A DNA stretch of 64,000 nt from Anolis sagrei. Its lineage: Eukaryota; Chordata; Lepidosauria; Squamata; Anolidae. The stretch spans positions 147,431,074-147,495,073 of the forward strand of contig NC_090021.1 of NCBI RefSeq assembly GCF_037176765.1, read 5' to 3'. Under the pieces are notes generated by a model. That model was not told the origin of the DNA. It saw nothing but the letters and a program-made list of their open reading frames with translations, and did no database searches. A program made the position numbers and the translations under genes. Below, piece after piece: positions 1 through 12,000 of the stretch. The number at the start of each line of letters is the position of its first letter. The stretch's first letter is position 1.

Positions 1-52
1 TTGGACAGAAGGCAAACGCACATCCAATCTCATAGGTACTATACCAAACCAT
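1..52 (-). CDS. CRISP-A coding exon 5, cut by the window edge
   Basis: On the minus strand, after the acceptor cctcacag, 17 codons read MVWYSTYEIGCAFAFCP before the window ends. This matches the VWY..S...GCA...CP segment of CRISP exon 5, with two CAP cysteines, and it follows exon 4 in the correct phase. Intron 4 would be about 6.3 kb, lengthened by the Helitron and LINE insertions. Confidence 0.82.
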   Translation of the reverse strand, partial: MVWYSTYEIGCAFAFCP

Positions 53-3000
53 CTGTGAGGGAGAAAATATTTTTTAAAACGGGTACGTCTTAACATTATT
101 ATTGCAACTCTTATGTACAATCTTTTGCCAACTGACCTTGGAGGTGCCTATGGACAACACCGGCTCTTTGGCTTAGAAATGGAGATGGGCACCACCCCCC
201 AGAGTTGGACACAACTAGACTTAATGTCAAGAGGAAACCTTTACTATGTACAATCACAGAAAGGTATGACAATTCAAAGAATATGAAGTATATCTACCTT
301 CACACTTTATAATTAGCTATGCAAGAGTACTTTGTCACTTTGATAACAGTTTTATATATTGTACCAGTTGTCAGTCCTATCTTCCTAGTGAGGGCAGCTG
401 ATTGAAACTATTATGGACTTCATCCCACAAATGTGTGGGTGGGTGGGTGGGTGGGTGGAATGGTCTCCTTTGTGTGGTGTCCCATGGTATTCTGTCTTTA
501 ATGAAGGCTTAACTCTTTTGTTCCTCCTCCTCGGGCTCGACCCTCTTCTCTCACAAAGGCACCTTTTCTACTCCTATCTCATCCAGGGTTTTATTATTCT
601 ATCTGTGCATTTGACCCACCCTATTTATTTGACTTTTATTATGTTATTTTGCATTGTTCATTTTATTTTGTGTTTTATGTATTTTGTTTGATGTAATTTT
701 TTCTGTTGTTTTGTATTTTATTCTCCTGTATTGCATTTTTGTGCTTGGCCTCATTTGAGCTGCCCCGAGTCCACTTCGGGGAGATGGTGGCGGGGTATAA
801 ATAAAGATTATTATTATTATTATTACTAGCTTGGGGACCCGGCGTTGCCCGGGTTATTAGAGAAAGTGGGTAATGGCGGTTCTGTATGCCAAGTTTGGTC
901 TTTATTGGTCTTTGGATAACGGCTGCATTATTTTCAGGAAGTGAGTGAAGGTACTTGAAGTCCCATCATCCATGGGCCATCCTCCTACAAACAGCAGCAG
1001 GATATAGAGTGGGTCATGGGGGCTCTGTGTGCCAAGTTTGGTCTTTATCAGTCATTAGATGAGGGTGGCAGTGGTGTCAGTAAGTGAGTGAAGGTACTGC
1101 AAGTCCCATTACCCAAAGTCCATCCCCATTCAAACTGCAGCAGGACGTAAAGTGGATCATGGGGGTTCTGTGTGCTAAGTTTGGTCTTGATCAGTCATTG
1201 GATGAGGATCACAGCAGTCTCAGAACATGAGTTAAGGTACTGCAAGTCCCATAATCCATAGTCTCCCTCAAACATCACCAGAATGTTGAGTTGGCCATGG
1301 GGGCTCCCTGTGCCAAGTTTGGTCTTTCTTGGTATTTGGATGAGTGTCACTGTGCTTTCAGGAAGTGAGTGAAGGTACTGCAAGTCCCATCATCCATTGT
1401 CCGTCCTCCTCTAAACAGCACCAGGATGTAGAGTCGCTCATGGGGGCTCTGTGTGCCAAGTTTGGTCTTGATTGGTCATTAGATGAGGGTTGCACCAGTC
1501 TTGGGAAATGAGTGGAGGTACTTGAAGTCCCATCATCCATAGTCTGTTCTCTCCCAAACCTCACCAGAATGTTGAGTTGGCCATGGGGGCTCTGTGTGCC
1601 AAGTTTGGTCTTCATCAGTCATTGGATGAGGGTCTCAGTGGTTTCACTGAGTGAAGGTACTCTAAGTCCCATCATCCATGGTGCATCATCCTCCAAACCG
1701 TAGCAGGATGTAGAGTGCATAATGGAGACCCGATGTGCCAAGTTTGGTCCTTATCGGAAATTGGATGATGTTTTGCAGTGGTCTCAGGAATTGAGCGAAA
1801 GTACTGCAAGTCCCAAAATCCATGCACGATCCACAGTCAAACCTCACCAGGGCATAAAGTGGGTCATGAGAGGTCTATGTGCCAAGTTTGGTGTTGTTCA
1901 GTAATTGTTGAGGGTCGCAGCAGTCTCGGAAAGCGAGTAGAGGTACTTCAAGTCCCATCATCCATGGCATGCCCTACTCCAAACCGTATTAGGATGTAGA
2001 GTGGGTCATGGGGGCTCTGTGTGCCAAGTTTGGTTTTGTTTGGACATTAGATGAGGGTTGCAGCAGTCTTGGGAAGGGAGTGGAGGTACTTCAAGTCCCA
2101 TCATCCATGGTCTGTCCTCCTCGAAAGTGCACCAGGATGTAGAGTGGGTCATGGGAACTCTGTTTGCCAAGTTTGGTCTTGATCAGTCATTGGCGAGGGT
2201 CGTAGTGATCGCAGGAAGTGAGTGAAATGATTGCAAGTCCCATCATCCATTGCCAAATTCTTCCAAACCGCACCAGGATGTAGAGTGGGTCATGCAGGCT
2301 CTCAGTGTAAATTGTGGTCCTGATCCATCATTGTTGGCAGTTGTAATGGTCTTAGGAAGGGAGTTTAGGTATTGTAAGTCCCATCGTCCATGGTGCATCC
2401 TCCTTCAAACTGCACCTGGATGTAGAGTGCGTCATGGAGACTCAGTGTGCCAAGTTTGGTATTTATCGGTAATTGGATGAGGGTTGCAGTGGTCTCAAGA
2501 ATTGAGCAATGGTACTGCAAGTCCCATAATCCATGGTCCATCCCCGACCAAACCACAGCAGGACGGAAAGTGGGTCATGAGAGGTCTATGTGCCAAGTTT
2601 GGTCTTGATCCGTCATTGGATGAGGTTTGCAGTGGTTTCAGAATGTGAGTGAAGGTACTGGAAGTTCCATCATCCATGGTCCACCCTTCTCCAAAACTGC
2701 AGCAGGATGTAGAGTGGGTCATGGGGGCTCTGTGTGCCAACTTTGGTCTTGATTGGTCATTAGATGAGTTTTGCAGCAGTCTTGGGTAGTGGAGGTACTT
2801 GAAGTCCCATCATCCATGGTCTGTGGTCCTCCAAACTGCTCCAGGATGTAAAGTGGGTCATTGAAGCTCCATGTGCCAAGTTTAGTCTTGATGAGTCATT
2901 GGCGAGGGTCTCAGTGGTCTCAGGAAGTGAGTGAAGTGACTGCAAGTCCCATCATCCATTGTCAAATTCTTCCAAACCGCACCAGGATGTAGAGTGAGTT

Positions 3001-6000
3001 ATGCGGGCTCTCTGTGTAAATTGTGGTCCTGATCCATCATTGTTGGCAGTTATAATGGTCTTAGGAAGGGAGTGCAGGTATTGCAAGTCCCATCGTCCAT
3101 GGTGCATCCTCCTTCAAACTGCACCTGGATGTAGAGTGCGTCATGGAGACTCAGTGTGCCAAGTTTGGTATTTATTGGTAATGGGATGAGGGTTGCAGTG
3201 GTCTGAAGAATTGAGCAATGGTACTGCAAGTCCCATAATCCATGGTCCATCCTTGGCCAAACCACACCAGGACGTAAAGTGGGTCATGAGAGGTCTCTGT
3301 GCGAAGTTTGGTCCTGATCAGTCATTGGATAAGGTTAACAGCGGTCTCAGAATGTGAGTGGTGGTACTGCAAGTCCCATCATCCATGGTTCATAGTCCTC
3401 CAAACTGCAGTAGGATGTAGAGTGGGTGATGGGGGCTCTGTGTGCCTATTTCGGTCTGTATTGGGAGTGTTCTGACCCAGCCCCGGGCCTTTCCTTTCCT
3501 CTCTTTCTCATCTCGGAATGTTGGATTTGAGGCTGGCCAATCAGAGACCATATGCAAATTTCCTTCTTTCATGCCCCGTTTCTACCATGAACCCTCTTCT
3601 CCACCAGGGGCTCCTATTGAAGCTGCCCAATCAGAGACCATATGCAAATAGCACCACAGCGGCAGCCAATCAGAACGCTGGCACATACACCGCCCTCCAC
3701 AATTCCTCTGTCCGATACAAACACTCTTCTTTATTATATATACAGATTATTATTATTAAAAATGTACTCCCCTCCCCCTCTGCATCACACAGGAGCTCCT
3801 CCTCCTGCTTCTAGTTCAACCATCCATTTTATTCTCATCACATTGGCAGGCAATGTCTCCTCCCATTTCAAAGCTACCAGCACATTTTTTAAAAAGCATT
3901 ATTTTTGAGATATTGCTTTCCCTGAGATCCTTTGCCCTCAAGCCCCTTATACTAGAGGAGATGTTGTTGTTGTTCATTCGTTCAGTCGTTTTCGACTCTT
4001 TGTGACCTCATGGACAACTAGAGGAGATACAAAGTACCATTCTTGAGATCCGATGCTTCCTGGGATTGTTTAACCTCCAAGTCACTTACACTAAAGAAGA
4101 GACCCACGCTGTCTTTTAACCACTAATGAAAACAGAGGGAGCATTACCAGACCACCCACAAGAATGGCCACTCTTTAACCACACTTTCCCTAAAATGAGG
4201 AAATCGGACAGTTCCGATACCACCTTCAAATAAGTATCTTTATACATTTCTGCATAAATTGGGAGCTCTTAAGATGATTGCTCTCCAACTGCAAAAAACT
4301 CTGTTTTGTATGCACTTTAAAAACATTTTAAAGATGGAGACCCATGGGCAACTGACGGCAGTCCTCTTGCATCACTTGATGGGCTCCTGTGAAAGCCATC
4401 CACTACATGGCTACCAGCCTCTTCCCAGCAGACTCAAATCAAGGAAAAGCTTTATGAGAACTACCAGTCCTTTTGTCATCCCCCCTCCCCCCAGAAGCAG
4501 CAAGAGTATCCCTCTGGGCAGCTAAATCAGGAAATCCCAACTGGATCACCCCCCCCCCCCCCACACACACACACACACACAAGGGTCTTCCTCCAGGGGC
4601 AAATCAAGAATGAGCAACTTGGAAGTCCTTGAATAGACTCAGAAGTGGAGTGGGCAGATCAAAAGACAACCTGGCAAAATGGTACTACCTAAAAGAATCC
4701 CACACCTTGTGTGATTGTGGAGCAGAACAGACAACTCTGCATCTGAACACTTGTCCACTATGCCCTGCCTCATGTACAGAGGAAGAATTATTGGAGGCTA
4801 CAGACAATGCCATTGCTGTTGCCCATTTTTGGTCAAAAGATATTTAGCCACCTGTGCTCCTTCTATTTTTATCAGTTTTATACTAATTTATGCAATGCTT
4901 TTAATATGAAATAAATAAATAAATTACACTCTTTTACTTCTGGATTTTTTCTTATCTGTTCATTAAAAGAATTGGAAAGGTATGAGGGAAAGGGAGGACA
5001 GAGTATAGATAAAGATTTGTGTTTCTTATTATTTATGTTCGCTTTAGGGAAAACATCTTCCAATCAAAGACTAGCATTCATTTGATTCTGCAGCTAGGAT
5101 AGAATTAAAGCTTGTACTCAAATTGGTATATTAAGACAATAATTTCTTTTTTATGGTGATACAGGAGCTTTAGGGGTAGGGAGGGAATAAACTGAATCAG
5201 GACTGTCAGGCCCCTTCTACACTGCCATATAAAATATGGATTATTTGCTTTGAACTGGATTATATGGCAGTAGAGACTCATATAATCCAGTTCAAAGCAG
5301 ATAATCTGGATTATATGGCAGTGTAGAAAGATACCCAAAGAATAATTGGAATACACAATGGAAGTCTCCAATTAGAACTTCAGCAATGTCATTCAAAAAC
5401 ATACTAATGCTCCAAAACTCTTGGTCTGCAAAATGTTAGAAGTACATGATGTAATATTTGGCATTCTAGAAATGAGAACCTAACTGTACGTCATTAAAAT
5501 ACTGATGTAAAGGCTGCAATTCTGTTTGATTCTGGGGAGGCCCTGCTCTCGATCCCGTCTGCAACTCAGGCGCGGTTGGCGGGGACGAGGGACAGGGCCT
5601 TCTCGGTAGTGGCCCCTCGGCTGTGGAACGCCCTACCCATAGACATCAGCCCCCTCATTAATGGCATTTCGGAAGGAAGTGAAAACCTGGTTATTCGAGC
5701 AGGCGTTTGAATAGGCAGTGCAATGAATTACAATGAATTATAGGAATTGGAACAATGGATGACGAACTTGGATTATGATTTTAGTTATGAGACGCTAGTG
5801 AAGTGGTTATTGATGTTATTGATGGTCACTGATGTTATTTGCTTAGTGTGTTAGTGTGTCAATTGTTTTTTAAATGGCTGTATGGTGTTGCATTGAATTT
5901 TTGCCGCTTCTTATTGTTAACTGCTCTGAGTCGCCTAATTGGCTGAGAAGAGCGGTATACAAATAAAGTAAATAAATAAATAAATAAATAAATTAGATGC

Positions 6001-9000
6001 TTATCTTCTCAAACCTTGTCTAAAGCTCAAGCCATACGTATCAAAAAATCTTATTGCAAGTAGGATAGTCCGAGAGCTATTTTACACAGCATCAAAAGAG
6101 AAAATATTTTGTATATTATTTCCACAGTTTTGTTCCCAAATTAACAAATCACACATCCAATCTTTTCCTGTTATAAACATACTTTCAACATTTTTGTTGA
6201 TTTTCAGAAAATTATTTTATTGGTCACAGAAACTCTGTTGCTGTTTCATGGTGAAAATTGATTAGTCTTTCTCTTTTTTCCTCAATCTGTACATTGTTTT
6301 GAATTTGATTTTATCCCAGAACACAAGAATGTGCATCTAGAAATAATATCTGAAACAAGTAGATAAATAATTTGTGTTCATACCTGAGTATATGCCAAAG
6401 CTGAACTCCGTACCTCTTCTGACGTATTTTTGCCATACATGAAATGTGACTGAGTAGATTTCCATAAATCTATTACCTCTGCCCAGCTTCTAACAAAATT
6501 TGATTGCGAGATACTCTCACCACAAAGGATATCTGTGATAAAAATATAAAGATTGTATTTAACACCTCAATTCAACTGGTATTTGCATCTGAGGAACATT
6601 CCATTTGATGACCAACTCTGAAATAACGAGACCAGACACAGCAAACTGGGTTGACCAATATCCTATTTAAGTTAGTTGGATCAAAAAGGAGGAAGTGTGG
6701 GTAGCAACTTGCGGCAGATCCAGCTGTGACATACATGCATCCAAGACCAGGCTCTTAAACTTTTTTGACTCGTGACACCTTTCTGCTGGATGCCAAGGTC
6801 TAAAATCCCCACCCCTTCCACTACTGCTACAGGAAAGGGACAAGTGTCTACTTTGTCCTTTTCCTCATCAGGCTAGCCAATAAGATGCTCACTCCCAGGA
6901 AAATCAAATTGTTTTATCTTGACAATGAAGGCCCTATTCTGCTATGGAAGATGAACATGAATATTAGGATTTGCAGGAGAATGAGTCAACTTTTTGTGTG
7001 AAGCATTTTGAGACTCTTTGGTAATCCTTCTATGGGCTCTATTCAGAACCCTCTCACCATATCAAATTTAGTGATGGCTTACCAAATCAGTGAAATCCTG
7101 AGCGACCTGGTTCGAATCTTATGGAAATCATGCAAAGCTTGCAAAATGGGCAAGGCCCAAATTATTTCCACCGAATGAATAGGAATTTGAAGGAAGCCCA
7201 ATATACTCCTCAAACAAAAGAGGCAGCAAACTGTTCCAATGCAGTTTCTTCACTCAAGCTACTCCATAGGGGCCAACTTACTCAACCTTAGGCAAAGGTA
7301 AATGTTTCCCCTGACATTAAGTCTAGTTGTATCTGACTCTAGGAGCTGATGCTCATCTCCATTTCTAAGCCAAAGAGCCAGCATCATCCACTGACACCTC
7401 CTAGGTCATGTGGCTGGCATGACTGCACGGAGCTCTTTTACCTTCCTGCTAGAGCAGTACCTATTCATTGATTCACATTTGCATGTTTTCGAACTGCTAC
7501 ATTGGCAGAAGCTGGAGCTAACAGTGGGAGCTCATCCTGCCAACCTTTTGGTCAGCAAGTATAGCAGCTCAGCAGTTTAACCCGCTGTACCACCAGGGCG
7601 CTACTCTACCCTAGTAAGTCCCAAATTAGCAATTTCAGGTGCTTCTCAAAGGCAACTTCTTTTTCTGAAGCCACTCCACTCTGACATTCCTGCTCAACTT
7701 CAGTTGAAACTTTGCGACTGTACACTGTCCAGAAAACTCTATTATTGCTGCAAATTAGGGCCCGTTGTCTTGCCCACGGGCACATAGGAGCAAAACCTAC
7801 TGGACACATCTACACTGATCACTGATTTCAAAGGGTGCAGCTAAATGATACACACCGCTAACTCAGGCCAAGGCTCAATAAAAACATGTCCATTGACTGG
7901 CACAAATTGCTACTTCTCTGAGAAGATTATTTTTGGCATCAAAATTCCCAGAATCTCTCAAGCAGCATGGTCATAATAGTTTGGGAACTCTTGGTGCTAA
8001 ACAATATTTTTTTTTAGGTCCTTGTGGGTTTTTTCGGGCTATAGAGCCATGTTCTAGAGGCATTTCTCCTGACGTTTCGCCTGCATCTATGGCAAGCATC
8101 CTCAGAGGTAGTGAGGTCTGTTGGAATTAGGACAATGGGTTTATATATCTGTGGAATGGCTGGGGTGGGGCAAGGAGCTCTTCCCTGCTGCAGTTAGGTG
8201 TGAATGTTTCAGCTGATCACCTTCATTAGCATTTGAAGGCCTGTCTGAGCCTGGGAAAATCTCTTGCTGGGAGGTGTTAATCTGTGCCTGGTTGTTTCCT
8301 CTCTGTTGTTTTGCTGTTGTAATTTTAGAGTTTTTTAATACTGGTAGCCAGATTTTGTTCATTTTCATGGTCTCTACCTTTCTGTTGAAATTGTCCACAT
8401 GCTTGTGGATTTCAATGGCTTCTCTGTGTAGTCTGGCATGGTGGTTGTTGGTGTGGTCCAGCATTTCTGTGTTCTCAATTTTTTTTTTCAAAAATTTGCC
8501 TAGTTAAATTTATAAAATTTATTTTATAATAAATATGATGCAATGATTTGTTAAAATGTCAATTGTCTCAAATGCATTTTAGACCAAAAGACATAGGACC
8601 TCATCATTTGGGCAGGGGGAAAGCAGGAGAAAGCATTGCCTTACTCTGTTCCCTCCTGTCGAGGTCTGTCTTCTGCCATCCCTGGTCCTTTCCTTCTTCA
8701 GGTCTGTCTTTCCCCATTCTCCCCCACCACACACACACACACACACTTTAGGAGTCAGGTAACACCCAACACCTCCAAAGGCACTCTGGGCTATATTTCT
8801 TAACACTGCTGAAACGGAGACGCTTGGAATCCTGATGGAAGTTGTCTTGTGTCATGTGATGGGCTCCATTGGACTCCATTTTGGCAGTGTGGATAAGATG
8901 CAGAGAAGAATATATCTGATAAGGTTCATAGTCTTATTATCTAAGGGGGGGGGGACTACATAAGCATCCTTCAAGAAAAAGATGATGAGAATAATTATGT

Positions 9001-12000
9001 GAGCATCCTCAACAAACAACAGCATTCTCTGCAGACGTGATGATAGCAAGCCAGTTCTTGTTTCTGGCATCTGACTTTTAGGCTATCTGCATCATATAAT
9101 TTACCATCCGCGTATCTGTCATCCAGGAGGCTCGATTTTGCTTGGCATTCTGCAGCCCACTTTTCTGCACCTTCAGCAGCTTTATCACTCCATTTCTTCA
9201 TAAAGCAAACAAAGAAATAAGTACATTTCTTATTAGATATAACAGATCCCATCATACAATGGAGCACATAGAAGAAAGCTCAAATCTCACCAGTCAGAGA
9301 AAAGATCCTGAAACCAGGTCCTCAACTTCCCTTCCCAAACAGCCAGTCAGAATTTAGCTACTGAACAGAATTTAGCAAGTGAAGAGCCTTGCCAATCCAG
9401 GGCATATGTGGTTCCCCCCGCGGGGACTCCCGTGCATCCCCATCCAAACCATTTCCAGCTCTATTGCAAGAAAACTATTTAGGTAACAGTATTTTCATTT
9501 TCAGAAGTGAAGCCTCCACTCTGCTGTCTTGTAACTGCTTGGTTTGTCAAATATTTTGCAAATACATGTAACTTTAACTATATTTTCATGGTTTTTAACT
9601 GGGAATTGGAGCCCCCAGTGGAGGAATGGGTTAAGCCCTAGTGCCGGCAGGACTGCTGACTGAAAGGTCGGCGGTTTGAATCCGGGGAGTGGAATGAGCT
9701 CCCGTCTATCAGCTCCAGCTCCCCATGCGGGGACATGAGAGAAGCCCCCCCCCCCCCCCACAAGATGGTAAAACATCCAGGCATCCCCTCGGCAACATAC
9801 TTGCAGACAGCCAATTATCTCACATCAGAAGTTATTTGCAATTTCTCAAGTTACTCCTGACATGGAAAAAAAAACCTATGAGGTGTGACAATCAATGGTT
9901 ACTTGAATTTGCAGATCCAAAGCATCCAGATCCACTGTAAAAAAAACTTTTCACTAAAATTCTGGAAGTTGGAACTAAACCTCTTGGAATTTTTTTCAGT
10001 TAAAAATTCTGGGCACACTTTTTTTTCCAGCTGTGCTATTTTCTTGATTTATATAAACTGTCAAATAATGGTGGGGGGAGTTGATTTGCAGTATCACAGT
10101 AAGGACTTCAAATAATAAGGGGTGGAGAGTTTTGTTTTACCATTTTCTGCATGTTACTAGCAGTTGGTTCCACTGATCTCCTGGCAGCATTATACATGTC
10201 AACAATTTCTTCCTGTTGTTGCTTGGAGAGTTTAATTACAAATGATGTTTCTCTCTGAAGTTTGAAAAAAAAAAGATTTCCACAGGTTTATCTGACATGA
10301 AAAATTCAATTGCCTTTCATTATTCTGATGAAAGTGAATATGGATTGTGTATTGTATAAGCATTCGGTTTAGGCTTTCACAGAATGATTAAATGCTTATT
10401 TTTAATATTACCTTTAATCAGCAGCCTGGATAGCTGCTCAGCTGCACTGCACAAAGTTTAGATCAATTTCTTATACCAACATTACTAAAATTACATAATG
10501 TGAGAAAGATTAGGTGTGTGCTATACATTTAGGTGGTGCCGTGGTGGTGCAACAGTTAAACTACTAAACTGCAGAACTTGCTGACTGGAAGGTTGGTGGT
10601 TCAAATCCATGGGATGGGGTGAGCTCCCACTGTTAGCCCCAGCTTCTGCCAACCTTAAATTAATTATAATTAATATTAACCTTAATATTGCAACTCATAT
10701 GTACAATCTTCTGCCAAACTAGCAGTTTGAAAACATGCAAATGTGAGTAGATCAATAGGTACTGCTCCAGCGGGAAGGCAACTGCACTCCATACAGTCAT
10801 GCCAGCCACATGACCTTGGAGGCATCTACGGACAATGCTGGCTCTTTGGCTTAGAAACAGAGATGAGCACCACACCCCAGAGTCAGAAATGACTAGACTT
10901 AATGTCGAGGGGAAACCTTTATCTTTATATGTATAGGTGAGAATAAAGGGCTTGCCATGATACTTATGCTATCTATAGTAGAGAATTATACAAACTGGAC
11001 TCTGTGGACAAGTTATGTTCCTGCTAGATGTAGTACTTCTATTATGTCAATAGCCTTTTCCCTCTCATGATTACACAATCTGAATGACCTAACTCAGTGG
11101 TTCTCAACCTGGGGGTCGGGACCCCTGGAGGGGTCATGAGGGAGTATCAGAGGGGTCACTAAAGACCACCAGAAAACACAGTATTTTCTGTTGGTCATGG
11201 GGGGTCTATGTGGGAAATTTGGCCCAATTCTGTCATTGGTGGGGTTCAGAATGCTCTTTGATTGTAGGTGAGTTATAAATCCCAGCATCTACAAAATATC
11301 AAAATCTATTTCCCCCAAACTCCACCAGTGTTCACATTTGGGCATATTGAGTATTCGTGCCAAGTTTAGTCCAGATCCATCATTGTTTGAGTGTACAGCG
11401 CTCTCTGGATATAGATGAACTACAACTCCAAAACTTAAGGTCAATGCCCACCAAACCCTTCCAGTATTTTCTGTTGCTCATGGGAGTTCTGAGTGCCAAG
11501 TTTGGCCCAATTCCATCGCTGGTGGAGTTCAGAATGCTATTTGATTGCAGGTGAACTATAAATCCCAGCAACTACAACTCCCAAATAACATCAATTTCCC
11601 TCCCAACCCCACCAGTATTCCAATATGAGCATTTGGATAATGGTGCCAAATTTGGTCCAGTGAATGAGAATTCATCCTGCACATCATATATTTACATTAT
11701 GATTCATAACAGGAGCAAAATGACAGTTATGAGGTAGGAAGGAAAATAATTTTATGGCTGGGGGTCATCACAACATGCGGAATTGTGTTAAGGGGTCACA
11801 GCATGAGAAAGGTTGAGAGCCACTGACCTAGCTTAAATTAACATCCATGTCAACTGCAAAATCCTCAATAGCATTTAGAATTTTTTTCATATTCCAGTGG
11901 CTTCCTGCCTACATTAAACTAATTTACTCAGCTGTGCCATTTTGGGAATGTTTATCCAGTTTACCCAATTGTTTGAGCATTACACAGTTGTTTGAGGTGA

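Larger units (their letters stand above)
826..3746 (-). mobile_element. Non-autonomous Helitron carrying a 143-bp tandem array
   Basis: Read on the minus strand, the element starts TCTGTATATATAATAAAG (5' end at 3746). It ends ..CCCGGGCAACGCCGGGTC.. followed by CTAG at 826-829, with the GC-rich hairpin expected just before a Helitron CTRR end. The flanks fit A|T insertion: host A before TC and host T after CTAG, within an ATT microsatellite that continues on both sides. No Rep/helicase reading frame is present. Most of the interior is a tandem array (separate entry). A second, shorter element with a similar 5' end (TCTGTATA) is at 53156-54032. Confidence 0.72.

Noticed and set aside
885-3465. 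Series of 60-85 codon open frames on both strands in the tandem array
   Set aside because: They recur with the 143-bp period and change frame between units; they come from the repeat, not from genes.
885-3465. Possible CRISPR-like array
   Set aside because: Whole units repeat and there are no short repeats with unique spacers; the context is a vertebrate Helitron.
4629-4847. Cysteine/histidine frame as a host zinc-finger gene
   Set aside because: The same C-x-C...H...C end recurs at 16741-16785 and is the C-terminus of a LINE protein.
8995-9267. A 90-codon unspliced frame containing CRISP-A exon 3
   Set aside because: The conserved part stops at a GT donor in the same phase as the paralogues; the extra residues on both sides are intron.
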